Assembly (NCBI GenBank): GCA_022711115.1
Contig: JAKLFP010000008.1
Coordinates: 70,617-132,783, forward strand
Length of the DNA stretch: 62,167 bases
Reading direction: 5' to 3'
DNA from: Candidatus Omnitrophota bacterium
GTDB lineage: Bacteria; Omnitrophota; Omnitrophia; Omnitrophales; Aquincolibacteriaceae
Positions within the stretch are counted from its first letter, which is position 1. Each line of letters opens with the position of its first letter. The translations under genes were made by a program, and so were the position numbers. Under the pieces are notes generated by a model. It saw only the letters and a list, made by a program, of their open reading frames with translations, did not search any database and was not told the DNA's origin. This document shows positions 44,757 through 52,887 of this stretch, piece by piece.

Positions 44757-45691
44757 CGGAATGGAGATGGATTATTCATAATTGGGGGTTGCGGGTTATT
44801 TCTTTGGTGCTTGCCATCGGATTGTGGTATTACGCCATGGGGGAAGAAAGTATCGATGTGACCCGGTCCATCCCGCTCAAAGTCCAAATAGACAACCCTC
44901 AAATGACCATTTCCGATATTTCAACGCGAGTGCTTCATGTAACTCTTTCTGCCCCGCGATCATTGATTGCGAATCTTGCAAGTCAGGATATCCAAGCCGA
45001 GCACAAGATCGGACCCGAGATTAAAACGGCCGGGGAGTACTCTTTTCGCGTAGAGCCGAGCGAAATCCGGCTTCCAAGTTTTCAGATCCGTATCATCAAG
45101 ATCGTCCCTGAAAGCGTGACGGTGAAAATGGATGAAGTGATTTCGCAAAAGGTTGAAATTCAACCTGATCTTGTCGGAGAGCCGGCGATGGGGTACAAAT
45201 TGCTTACCGAGGAAATTCGTATCGATCCGAATGCCATTCTGACTCAAGGGCCCAAAAGCGTTCTTGAAAAAATGAAAACCGCAAAAACCGATCCTATTGA
45301 TCTTGTGGGGCGTATTCGTTCTTTTCACCGGACCGTAGAAATGCGCCTGCCTCCCGGCGTCCAACCCTTGAGTGATTCTTTAGTGGATGTTTATATCCCG
45401 ATTCGTGAAGAGTTTGACGAAAAGGAATTTAAGGATGTGGCAGTGCACCTTATGAATGTACCGGGTTTGAATAACAGCATTGATATTAGTCCGGAGAAGG
45501 TGACTCTGCTGCTTAAAGGATCTAAACGGCATTTGGAAAAAATGGTTCCCGCCAATCTTCTCGCCTATGTGAATCTTTCCGGTCTAAAAAAAGGAGAATA
45601 TGATTTGCCGTTGCAAATTGTCTTGCCGGAAGATCTGAGTCTGAAAACAAAACAACCCATTCTCATCAAGACGGCCATCGGTAAGAAATGA
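44753..45691 (+). CDS. cdaR: CdaR / YbbR-domain protein
   Basis: Protein of 312 residues with one N-terminal helix (LRVISLVLAIGLWYYAMG) and an extracytoplasmic part of about three YbbR repeats (for example QKVEIQPDLVGEPAMGYKLL and the VTVKMD / VTLLLKGSK strand ends). CdaR regulates CdaA in bacteria where it has been studied. ATGA overlap with cdaA. Confidence 0.9.
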   Translation: MTEWRWIIHNWGLRVISLVLAIGLWYYAMGEESIDVTRSIPLKVQIDNPQMTISDISTRVLHVTLSAPRSLIANLASQDIQAEHKIGPEIKTAGEYSFRVEPSEIRLPSFQIRIIKIVPESVTVKMDEVISQKVEIQPDLVGEPAMGYKLLTEEIRIDPNAILTQGPKSVLEKMKTAKTDPIDLVGRIRSFHRTVEMRLPPGVQPLSDSLVDVYIPIREEFDEKEFKDVAVHLMNVPGLNNSIDISPEKVTLLLKGSKRHLEKMVPANLLAYVNLSGLKKGEYDLPLQIVLPEDLSLKTKQPILIKTAIGKK

Positions 45692-45698
45692 GTCTCTT

Positions 45699-46433
45699 AT
45701 GCCTCTAGCATTGATACCCCGAAAACTCGGGGTCAATATCGACCATGTAGCCACCTTAAGACAAGCCCGGGGCGGGATTGAACCGTCTGTCGTCGAGGCA
45801 GCGCTTGATGCGGAACAGGGAGGTGCGGACAGTATTACGGTCCATTTGCGCGAAGACCGTCGCCATATCCAGGATGAGGATATTTTTGAACTTTTGCAAA
45901 AAATCTATGTCCCTCTTAACCTGGAAATGTCGATCTCGCCGGAGATTCTCAAGATCGCCCTCAAAGCAAAACCCGAAAAGGCATGTCTGGTCCCGGAAAA
46001 GCGCCAAGAACTCACGACCGAAGGTGGTTTAGACCTTTTTTCAAAAAAAAATCTGCTGGCACGCACCGTAGACGATTTATCCGCAAAGAAAGTCGAAGTC
46101 AGTCTTTTTATCGATCCGGTTGAAAAACAAGTCCGGGAAGCGGCTCAACTCGGGGCTTATGCCATTGAGATTCATACCGGTTCATATGCCAACGCCAAAG
46201 AAACAGCGAAGGATAAAGAAATTGGGCGAATCAGGAAGGCCGCACAGCTTGGCGCGGAACTCGGTTTGAAAGTTCATGCCGGTCACGGTCTTAATTACGA
46301 AAATATTTTTCCTCTTTTAAATATTCCTGAAATCGTCGAATTCAATATCGGTCACTCGATTATTAGTCGGGCAGTGTTTGTGGGATTAAATAAGGCTGTT
46401 TCCGAGATGAAACGGCTTATTCGAACCAAATGA
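45699..46433 (+). CDS. pdxJ: Pyridoxine 5'-phosphate synthase
   Basis: TIM-barrel enzyme of 244 residues that closes the pyridoxine ring. LGVNIDHVATLRQARGG is the N-terminal signature, SITVHLREDRRHIQDED carries active-site residues, and KVHAGHGLNYEN near the end binds phosphate. Presence implies DXP-dependent vitamin B6 synthesis and a Gram-negative-type lineage. acpS, the common neighbour, is absent; nnrD overlaps its stop. Confidence 0.96.
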   Translation: MPLALIPRKLGVNIDHVATLRQARGGIEPSVVEAALDAEQGGADSITVHLREDRRHIQDEDIFELLQKIYVPLNLEMSISPEILKIALKAKPEKACLVPEKRQELTTEGGLDLFSKKNLLARTVDDLSAKKVEVSLFIDPVEKQVREAAQLGAYAIEIHTGSYANAKETAKDKEIGRIRKAAQLGAELGLKVHAGHGLNYENIFPLLNIPEIVEFNIGHSIISRAVFVGLNKAVSEMKRLIRTK

Positions 46434-47293
46434 ACCTTCGCGAGATAACAAAAAAACTTAAAAGGCCCGTTACCGCGCACAAAGGAAATTGCGGCAGGGT
46501 TTTTATTCTAGCGGGTTCTCGCGGCATGACGGGTGCCGCAAATCTTGCCGGCATGGGAGCTCTCAGGGCCGGAGCGGGACTTGTGACCATAGGGGTTCCG
46601 GATGCGGTTTATCTTATTATTGCCAAACGCGATTCCGAACTCATGACGAAACCATTTCCTTCCACTGTCAAAGGAACCCTTTCGTTAAAAGGCTTTTCCG
46701 AAATCAAACGTTTTTGTTGCACACAAGATGTGCTGGCGATAGGGCCGGGACTTTCCCAACATGTGACAACGCAACAGCTTGTTCGAAAAATTCTCCAGGA
46801 GACCAGACTGCCGCTTGTGATTGATGCTGACGGTCTGAATGCTTTAAAAGGAAATCTTTCTGTTCTTCAAAAATGCCGGGGTCGAGCTGTTTTGACACCT
46901 CATCCCGGAGAATTTTTGAGATTATTTGGCGGTAAATTAAATGATGCGGCCCTTCTTCGGAAGACACGAACACGCGAGGCCGCCAGAGAACACGGTGTGG
47001 TGATCGTGCTCAAAGGACATCATACGGTGATTGTTTCTCCCGAGGGTGAAGTCCATGTGAATGCCACCGGCAATGCGGGAATGGCGACGGCCGGTTCGGG
47101 AGATGTGCTGACCGGCGTGATCGCCGCTTTGATCGGACAAGGCCTTTCCTGTTTTGAGGCCGCCTGTCTAGGGGTGTATGCCCACGGGTTGGCCGGGGAC
47201 ATGGCCGCTAAAAAAGTCGGACAAATAAGTCTTATCGCTGGTGATCTTCTCTCTTTTCTACCGGATGCCTTAAAAACTGTTGCTCCTGCCTGA
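46430..47293 (+). CDS. nnrD: ADP/ATP-dependent NAD(P)H-hydrate dehydratase
   Basis: Ribokinase-fold repair enzyme of 287 residues (YjeF C-terminal domain only; the NnrE epimerase domain is missing). AGSRGMTGAANLAG is the first signature, LVIDADGLNAL and VLTPHPGEFLRL the substrate site and NAGMATAGSGDVLTGVIAAL the catalytic Asp region. ATGA overlap with pdxJ. Confidence 0.94.
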   Translation: MNLREITKKLKRPVTAHKGNCGRVFILAGSRGMTGAANLAGMGALRAGAGLVTIGVPDAVYLIIAKRDSELMTKPFPSTVKGTLSLKGFSEIKRFCCTQDVLAIGPGLSQHVTTQQLVRKILQETRLPLVIDADGLNALKGNLSVLQKCRGRAVLTPHPGEFLRLFGGKLNDAALLRKTRTREAAREHGVVIVLKGHHTVIVSPEGEVHVNATGNAGMATAGSGDVLTGVIAALIGQGLSCFEAACLGVYAHGLAGDMAAKKVGQISLIAGDLLSFLPDALKTVAPA

Positions 47294-47301
47294 TATCTTT
47301 C

Positions 47302-48240
47302 ATGACCGTCTTGGATGCTTATAAAAATTGCACGCTTTGTCCTCGTGATTGCAAAGTTGATCGCACTCAAGGTGTTTTAGGGGTATGCGGTGAAAGCTCC
47401 ATCTGCCGCATTTCTTTCATCGGGCCTCATTTTGGCGAAGAGCCATCGTTTACCGGAACGCTTGGGTCGGGGACGATTTTTTTTAGCGGTTGTTCAAGTC
47501 GGTGTTTTTTCTGCCAGAATTACCAGATCTCTCTCCAGCATGAGGGACGGACTTTTTCTTCCGAACAGTTGTTTTCTGAAGTCAAGGCACTGGCTGCCAA
47601 AGAAGTTCATAATTTGAATTTTGTGACGCCGGATCATTTTTGGCCTCACATTCAAGCGCTCTGCGCAGAACTTACCAAAATGGGGATCAAGATCCCGAAG
47701 ATCTTCAACAGTTCGGGTTACCAGCGGCCGGAACTGATAGAGGCATACGCTCAATGCATGGATATTTTTATGCCGGATTTTAAATTTGCGGAGCCGGAAC
47801 TGGCGAAGCAGTGTATGAAAGATGAACAGTATCCGGACATTGCGCTGAAAGCCATTCGTGAAATGGTCCGGCTTAAAGGATTTCTGCAGCCTTGGGATCC
47901 GACCGGAGAGCAGCCCGCTCGGCAAGGGGTCTTAATCCGACATCTGGTACTTCCGGGACATGTTGAGAACAGTTTAAAGGTGCTCCGGTTGCTGCATCAA
48001 GAGTTCGGGCCCGGCATCCCGCTTTCTGTCATGAGCCAGTTTTGTCCTGTGCCGGGTTGTTCCGGGCATAAAGAATTTCAGAAAGGCCTTCAGGCCGGAG
48101 AATATGAACAGGTCCTTGGGCTTGTCAAAGCACTTGGTTTTGAACGTGTGTATGTTCAGGAACTTGTGGAAAAGACGGCATTTTTGCCCGATTTTCATGA
48201 TCCGGAAGATCCTTTCCCAGGAAATCGACAGCGTGAATAG
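47302..48240 (+). CDS. Radical SAM protein, PflA-like (PflX type)
   Basis: Protein of 312 residues. An N-terminal cysteine group (C10, C13, C17, C29) precedes the radical SAM motif C64-x3-C68-x2-C71 in SGCSSRCFFCQN. NFVTPDHFWPHI and NSSGYQRPELIEAY follow. This layout is that of PflA-related proteins annotated PflX or YgiQ-unrelated 'putative pyruvate formate-lyase activating enzyme'; no formate lyase is nearby and its substrate is unknown. Confidence 0.87.
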   Translation: MTVLDAYKNCTLCPRDCKVDRTQGVLGVCGESSICRISFIGPHFGEEPSFTGTLGSGTIFFSGCSSRCFFCQNYQISLQHEGRTFSSEQLFSEVKALAAKEVHNLNFVTPDHFWPHIQALCAELTKMGIKIPKIFNSSGYQRPELIEAYAQCMDIFMPDFKFAEPELAKQCMKDEQYPDIALKAIREMVRLKGFLQPWDPTGEQPARQGVLIRHLVLPGHVENSLKVLRLLHQEFGPGIPLSVMSQFCPVPGCSGHKEFQKGLQAGEYEQVLGLVKALGFERVYVQELVEKTAFLPDFHDPEDPFPGNRQRE

Positions 48241-48307
48241 ATCATCTTAGGGTTTCTTGACGGCCAAGATATTCTTATAAAAAGTAGCCCGTCCAGTTCA
48301 TCGGTTA

Positions 48308-48313
48308 TATAAT
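48308..48313 (+). promoter_or_regulatory. -10 box directly before the nuclease-like gene
   Basis: TATAAT lies 6 nt before the first possible ATG (48320). No convincing -35 is found at 16-18 bp. If used, the message would begin at the ATG, or an ATG at 48353 would be used after a short leader. Confidence 0.45.
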
Positions 48314-48319
48314 AGACAG

Positions 48320-49024
48320 ATGCTTGGAAAGGTAAAAACTCCCAATACAATCATGCTAAAAGAAATTGCTTTATCACCATCGGCATTGAATCTTTTTAAG
48401 GATTGTTCGCGTTGTTTCTGGCTTGAAAAAGTGCGCGGGATCAAACGACCTCGGGGTATTTTTCCGTCCCTTCCAGGGGGCATGGACCGGATCATCAAAC
48501 TTTATTTTGATGCGTATCGTGCCAAAGGAACGCTTCCGCCTGAGCTTCAGATAGGTCATTTTGACGGAGTTTCTCTTTATGATAATTTGCCGCAGCTTGA
48601 GCGATGGCGTAGCTGGCGTACCGGTTTGGAATTTCACGAGAACGGCAATTTGCTTTCCGGGGCTTTTGATGATCTTCTTGTGAAGGGAGATCGATACATT
48701 CCGTTTGATTACAAAACCAAAGGTTCGCCGACGAGCGAAGAAGATGCAACGAAGTATTATCAAACTCAGCTGGATTGTTATGCCCTGATGCTTGACGCAA
48801 ACGGTCTGAAAACCATCGGGTATGGGTTCCTGCTTTATTATTCGCCGAAGATCGTCCTGGAACAGGGGCACGTTGATTTTGAGATCCAGCCCATCAAGAT
48901 CGAAACGAACACGGAACGCGCGAAAGAATTGTTCCGGAGAGCGATTGCCGTCTTGAGCGAGCCGGCGCCGAAGGCTTCTGCGAAATGTGAATATTGCACG
49001 TGGCTGGAAAAGTTCAGAAAATAA
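48320..49024 (+). CDS. PD-(D/E)XK nuclease-superfamily protein (RecB/Cas4-like)
   Basis: Protein of 234 residues. IALSPSALNLFKDCSRCFWL is the usual N-terminal helix of RecB-like nucleases; LSGAFDDLLV and YIPFDYKTKG give the metal-binding D and D-x-K of the core, with Q in YYQTQLDCY after it. Two cysteines at the end (KCEYCTWL) with C near 24-28 could bind an Fe-S cluster, as in Cas4/AddB. No CRISPR or helicase genes are near, so it is likely a stand-alone repair nuclease. Start 48320 or 48353. Confidence 0.8.
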   Translation: MLGKVKTPNTIMLKEIALSPSALNLFKDCSRCFWLEKVRGIKRPRGIFPSLPGGMDRIIKLYFDAYRAKGTLPPELQIGHFDGVSLYDNLPQLERWRSWRTGLEFHENGNLLSGAFDDLLVKGDRYIPFDYKTKGSPTSEEDATKYYQTQLDCYALMLDANGLKTIGYGFLLYYSPKIVLEQGHVDFEIQPIKIETNTERAKELFRRAIAVLSEPAPKASAKCEYCTWLEKFRK

Positions 49025-49040
49025 AAAGGAGTGTGAACCC

Positions 49041-49325
49041 ATGAGTACGCAGACAGTTCTGAAGATCAAAGTGGAAAAACCCACCCAACAGCAATTGGAT
49101 CGTTTGAAAGTTTTTAGCTGGCCGGTCTGGACAAAAGAGGTTTCGACGTTCGATTGGTCTTATAGCGAACAGGAGATTTGTTATTTTCTGGAGGGAGAGG
49201 TGACGGTCAAGACAAAGAGTGAAGAGGTCTCTTTCGGAAAAGGAGATTTGGTAACCTTCCCTCAGGGACTAGACTGTGTCTGGAATGTTAAAAGTGCTGT
49301 GAAAAAACATTATAAATTCGGATAA
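49041..49325 (+). CDS. Cupin-domain protein (DUF861/EutQ-like)
   Basis: Protein of 94 residues. FSWPVWTKEVSTFDWSYSEQ, EICYFLEGEVTVKTKSEEVS and FGKGDLVTFPQGLDCVWNV match the small DUF861 cupins. Metal-binding histidines of classical cupins are absent, leaving E and D/C at equivalent places. AAGGAG precedes ATG 49041. Role unknown. Confidence 0.85.
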   Translation: MSTQTVLKIKVEKPTQQQLDRLKVFSWPVWTKEVSTFDWSYSEQEICYFLEGEVTVKTKSEEVSFGKGDLVTFPQGLDCVWNVKSAVKKHYKFG

Positions 49326-49352
49326 GCTATTTTCTAAACGGAAAGGAAATTT

Positions 49353-49781
49353 ATGACAGTGCCTACGCCCAAAACAAACGCCATGCTCATCTGTGATTAT
49401 GTGATCACCGAGCGCGGTACAAACAAGAAAAGTCTGATCGGTGTTTTCGAAAATATCGGAGCCGCGACCTTTCCCTGCACTCACTTCGCGCTGTCCGTTT
49501 ATATCAAATTAACGGATGCACAAGGGAATTACCGTTTTCGATTGGAACTGGTCGATTTGCAAAGTGACGTGCTGATCGGAAAAAGTGAAATGCCTGAAGA
49601 AGTTCACGTTCCGAGTCCTCTGGACGCGCATGAATTGGTGTTCAATCTGCGCGGCGTCCGGTTCATGCACGCCGGGAAGTATGAATTCCGGATTTTTGCC
49701 AATGACAAAATCTTTGGACAAAAGCGGCTTGTGGTGGACCAAATGCCCCAGAATCCGCCTGGAGCAGACGAAAACAGATAA
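49353..49781 (+). CDS. DUF6941-like protein
   Basis: Protein of 142 residues: NAMLICDYVITERGTNKKSL, LIGVFENIGAATFPCTHFAL and YEFRIFANDKIFGQKRLVV are the pattern I associate with DUF6941, a small all-beta family of unknown function. AAAGGAAA upstream. 28 bp after the cupin gene, same strand. Confidence 0.75.
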   Translation: MTVPTPKTNAMLICDYVITERGTNKKSLIGVFENIGAATFPCTHFALSVYIKLTDAQGNYRFRLELVDLQSDVLIGKSEMPEEVHVPSPLDAHELVFNLRGVRFMHAGKYEFRIFANDKIFGQKRLVVDQMPQNPPGADENR

Positions 49782-49796
49782 GAGGAGGACTCTTCC

Positions 49797-50351
49797 ATGG
49801 CCAAAACAGCTATCGTGATCCTAGCAGAAGGTTTTGAAGAGGTGGAGGCGCTTGCGCCTGTGGATGTTTTAAGACGTGCCGGAGTGCGTGTGATGATTGC
49901 GGGGTTGACCGATAAAATCGTTACTAGCTCACGAGGGATAAAAGTACAGACCGATATTCTCTTCAAGGATTCTCAAGAGCTTCCGGATGCATTGATCCTT
50001 CATGGCGGGGTGCCTGGGGCCGAGAATCTTTCCCAATCACCGGACCTTGCGGACTTCATTAAGAAAATGAACAAAGCCGGGAAGATCGTGGCGGCTATTT
50101 GTGCGGCTCCGGCGGTTGTTTTGGCCCCGACCGGTATCCTTGATGGCAAAACAGCGACATGTTATCCCGGTTGCGAAAGCAACTTTTCGAAAGCGACCGT
50201 TCATTCCAAAGACCGGGTTGTTGCCGACGGGCCTATCATTACAAGCCAGGGGCCAGGAACGGCTTTGGAGTTTTCCTTGGAAATTGTCAGACAACTGGTC
50301 AGTGAAGATATGGCCAGGAATCTCCGCGAAAAAATGCTGATCAAAGCATAA
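49797..50351 (+). CDS. DJ-1/PfpI family protein
   Basis: Protein of 184 residues with the DJ-1 fold: AIVILAEGFEEVEALAPVDV (catalytic-site Glu), LILHGGVPGAENL and the nucleophile elbow VAAICAAPAVVLAP with Cys near 100. YajL/DJ-1-like proteins are redox-linked chaperones or glyoxalases. AGGAGG before ATG. Ends 4 bp before the CYTH gene. Confidence 0.92.
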   Translation: MAKTAIVILAEGFEEVEALAPVDVLRRAGVRVMIAGLTDKIVTSSRGIKVQTDILFKDSQELPDALILHGGVPGAENLSQSPDLADFIKKMNKAGKIVAAICAAPAVVLAPTGILDGKTATCYPGCESNFSKATVHSKDRVVADGPIITSQGPGTALEFSLEIVRQLVSEDMARNLREKMLIKA

Positions 50352-50355
50352 CGGC

Positions 50356-50865
50356 ATGAAATTCTTCGAAATCGAACAAAAATACCGCTTAGCAGATCCT
50401 AAGCCCGTTCGAGCCATACTTAAAAAACTTGGTGCAAAGAAGATTTCAAGCGGCGCTGAATCCAACGAGTTTTTTGATAAGGATCATTTTCTTAAAAAAC
50501 AAAAAATCGCGCTAAGGCTCCGGCGGAGCGCAGGGAAAAAGGCAACGTTGACATTGAAAGGGCCGCGTCTTGCGTCGAAATTTACGAAGCGTATGGAGAT
50601 TGAAACGCCGGTAGATTACAGGGCAACGAAATCACTTCTTCGATTTTTGGGTTTCAAAGTCCATAGGCAGTATACCAAAAATCGTGAGAGCTACAAACTG
50701 GGCCGCGCCATGGTGACCGTGGATTATCTTGAGAAATTCGGATGGTTTCTTGAGATCGAGGCACAGCCCCGAGAGATCGCTCGTTTGGCGAAAGAAATCG
50801 GGTTGCGGCAGAAGGACCGCGAGGGGAAATCCTATCTTCAGATGCTTTTTAATTGGAAACATTAA
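50356..50865 (+). CDS. CYTH-domain protein (class IV adenylate cyclase / CyaB-like)
   Basis: Protein of 169 residues. The ExExK motif is EIEQK (residues 5-9), and RLRRSAGKKATLTLKGPR and the ...VTVDYLEKFGWFLEIEAQ strand supply the other charged tunnel residues. Members bind triphosphates as adenylate cyclase, thiamine triphosphatase or tripolyphosphatase; which one applies here is unknown. Confidence 0.85.
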   Translation: MKFFEIEQKYRLADPKPVRAILKKLGAKKISSGAESNEFFDKDHFLKKQKIALRLRRSAGKKATLTLKGPRLASKFTKRMEIETPVDYRATKSLLRFLGFKVHRQYTKNRESYKLGRAMVTVDYLEKFGWFLEIEAQPREIARLAKEIGLRQKDREGKSYLQMLFNWKH

Positions 50866-50886
50866 TTAAGAATCGGGAGGAATATT

Positions 50887-51459
50887 ATGATCATAGCATC
50901 GGATGTCCGGGTCAACAATGTGATCCATATGGAAGGAAAAGCGTGCAAAGTCCTGACGCAAGAAATTCGCGGGACCGGTAAGTTCGGGAAAATGGTCCAT
51001 GTAAAGCTCAAAAGTCTTGAAGACGGGCATATCCTGGAAAAAAGTTTTCGTGCTGATGACAAAGTGGAAGATGTTTCGGTGCATTTTGTGAAGATGCAAT
51101 ACCTTTACCGGGAAAGCGACCAATTCGTTTTTATGAACATGGAGAGTTACGAGCAGTTCAGTATTTCGGCCAAGGCGGTGGGAAGGCATGAGGTTTTTTT
51201 GAAAGAGAATGATGTAATCGAAGTGCTGTTTGGAGAAGGGAAAGTCCTGAGTATTGTATTTCCCAAAATCGTGGAACTCAAAGTTGCAAGTGCGCCGCCC
51301 GGGACCAAAGGCCAGAGCGATTCGACCTATAAAGAAGCCGAGCTTGAAAATGGTCTCAAGATTCTTGTCCCGCAATTCGTCAACGAAGGAGAGAAAATAC
51401 GGGTCAACACCGAAGACCTGAGCTATCTTGAGCGGGTCCCTCTTAAAAGTCTTTCTTAA
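50887..51459 (+). CDS. efp: Elongation factor P-family protein
   Basis: Three-beta-domain protein of 190 residues that helps ribosomes through proline stretches. MIIASDVRVNNVIHMEGKAC starts the KOW-like domain I; the C-terminal domain ends with SYLERV. The tip loop of domain I reads RGTGKFGKM (K32) and not the canonical PGKG around E. coli K34. No epmA/epmB genes are in the window. AGGAGG precedes the ATG. Confidence 0.88.
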   Translation: MIIASDVRVNNVIHMEGKACKVLTQEIRGTGKFGKMVHVKLKSLEDGHILEKSFRADDKVEDVSVHFVKMQYLYRESDQFVFMNMESYEQFSISAKAVGRHEVFLKENDVIEVLFGEGKVLSIVFPKIVELKVASAPPGTKGQSDSTYKEAELENGLKILVPQFVNEGEKIRVNTEDLSYLERVPLKSLS

Positions 51460-51465
51460 ACAAAC

Positions 51466-52047
51466 ATGGATCATGCCATGAAAATCCTGAAGCTTTTCGG
51501 GGTAACGATTGTTTCAACCATGCTTTTCATTTGTCCGGGTTATGGGCAAAGGGAGGGAAATATGCCATCGAAAATCGCTATGACCAGTCCTTCTTTCCGG
51601 AATGGGGAGATGCTTCCCAGAGAGCACACTTGTGACGGAAGCGATATTTCGCCGGCGCTTCAGTGGTCGGGAATTCCGGAAGCCACTCAAAGTTTGGCCC
51701 TTATTTCCGATGATCCGGATGCTCCCGCGGGAGATTGGGTTCACTGGGTTGTTTATGACCTGCCGCCTTTAACGACAAGTTTGCCGGCCGGGGTGCCTTC
51801 ACTTGAAAAACTCCCGATGGGAGGAACTCAGGGCCGAACAGATTTCGGAAGAGTGGGTTATGGCGGGCCTTGTCCACCAAGCGGGACACACCGTTATTTC
51901 TTCAAGATCTATGCTCTGGATGTTAAGCTTCATTTACCGCCTGGGCGGACTAAAAAAGAACTGCTTGCGGCCATGCAAGGGCATATTCTTGCTGAAGGAC
52001 AGCTGATGGGAAAGTATCAGCGCGAGAAAGTTGCGAGGAGATTTTAG
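51466..52047 (+). CDS. Exported YbhB/YbcL (PEBP, Raf-kinase-inhibitor-like) protein
   Basis: Protein of 193 residues (ATG 51466; ATG 51478 is also possible). LKLFGVTIVSTMLFICPGYG is a signal peptide. The PEBP fold shows CDGSDISPALQWSGIPEATQ, LISDDPDAPAGDWVHWVVYD and GYGGPCPPSGTHRYFFKIYAL, all conserved ligand-pocket residues. Likely periplasmic; role unknown. Stop overlaps the response regulator GTG by one base. Confidence 0.9.
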   Translation: MDHAMKILKLFGVTIVSTMLFICPGYGQREGNMPSKIAMTSPSFRNGEMLPREHTCDGSDISPALQWSGIPEATQSLALISDDPDAPAGDWVHWVVYDLPPLTTSLPAGVPSLEKLPMGGTQGRTDFGRVGYGGPCPPSGTHRYFFKIYALDVKLHLPPGRTKKELLAAMQGHILAEGQLMGKYQREKVARRF

Positions 52048-52451
52048 TGGCGGAAGAACAAGTGCATCACCGGAAGAAAAAGATCCTTGCCGTCGATGAC
52101 GATGGTCTTGTCAGAAAATCAATCGGGATTTTTTTAAAAGATGCTGGATACGAACCTACGGTCGCTGCGAGCGGTCCCGAGGCGCTTCGTTTTCTGGCGG
52201 AGAGGCATTATGATCTGGTGATCACGGATATTCGGATGCCAGGGATGGATGGCCTGCAGGTCATCCAGGCCGTGCGTGATTATTGTCAGCAGATGAAAAA
52301 ACCTTCGATCCCGATGATCGTTCTGACGGCTTACAATGATGAACCGGTCAGGCTTTCTACCGAAAAAATGGGAGTAAGGGAATTTGTTTTTAAGCCGTTT
52401 AAATTAGAGGATTTTGTAAAGGTCCTTGAACGCCAACTCGGGCCTCGCTAG
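52047..52451 (+). CDS. Single-domain response regulator
   Basis: CheY-like receiver of 134 residues with acidic pocket DDD (17-19), phospho-acceptor D61 in VITDIRMPGMDG, T in VLTAYND and K in VFKPFKL. No output domain, and no histidine kinase gene is adjacent. GTG start after GAGGAG. The charged N-terminus (HHRKKK) is short. Confidence 0.9.
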   Translation: MAEEQVHHRKKKILAVDDDGLVRKSIGIFLKDAGYEPTVAASGPEALRFLAERHYDLVITDIRMPGMDGLQVIQAVRDYCQQMKKPSIPMIVLTAYNDEPVRLSTEKMGVREFVFKPFKLEDFVKVLERQLGPR

Positions 52452-52464
52452 CACCTTTCGTTGT

Positions 52465-52493
52465 TTGCATTGTGTTTTCAGATAAGGTATGAT
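52465..52493 (+). promoter_or_regulatory. Sigma70-like promoter before the TPR gene
   Basis: TTGCAT (52465-52470), a 17-bp spacer and TATGAT (52488-52493). Six bases lie between -10 and the ATG at 52500, so the message is probably leaderless. Confidence 0.55.
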
Positions 52494-52499
52494 GGATTG

Positions 52500-52871
52500 A
52501 TGAAATCAAACGATTTGGATTTTGAAATTTCTTTTCTGGAAGGTGTTCTCAAACGCCGCCCCAATTACATCGATGCCCTTGCCCCTCTGGCGGAGGCGTA
52601 TACCCGGCGTGGTCTTTATGAAAAAGGGCTTGAGATCGATAAAAAGCTCGCTTTTTTGTGTAAAGATGATCCGATCGTGCATTATAACCTTGCGTGCAGT
52701 TATGTGCTTTCCGGCTATACGGCCAAAGCATTGCTGGCATTGAAACGCTCGGTGCGGCTTGGTTTTTGGGATATTGAGCATATCGTGAAGGATTCGGACC
52801 TGAAGGCCCTTCAGAAGTACGCCCCTTTCCAAAAATGGTTTGCAACCTTGTCCGAAAAAATTAAAAAATAA
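52500..52871 (+). CDS. Small TPR-repeat protein
   Basis: Protein of 123 residues (ATG 52500). Three TPR-like helix pairs: DFEISFLEGVLKRRPNYIDA, LAEAYTRRGLYEKGLEIDKK and HYNLACSYVLSGYTAKALLA, then LKRSVRLGFWDIEHIVKDSD and a PFQKW tail as in TPR-DUF proteins. Cytoplasmic adaptor with unknown partner. No ribosome site before the ATG. Confidence 0.8.
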   Translation: MKSNDLDFEISFLEGVLKRRPNYIDALAPLAEAYTRRGLYEKGLEIDKKLAFLCKDDPIVHYNLACSYVLSGYTAKALLALKRSVRLGFWDIEHIVKDSDLKALQKYAPFQKWFATLSEKIKK

Positions 52872-52887
52872 AGGAAGCCTCTTCATA

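Noticed and set aside
48320-49024. Cas4 of a CRISPR system
   Set aside because: The PD-(D/E)XK fold and terminal cysteines resemble Cas4, but there are no repeats, cas1 or cas2 in the window.
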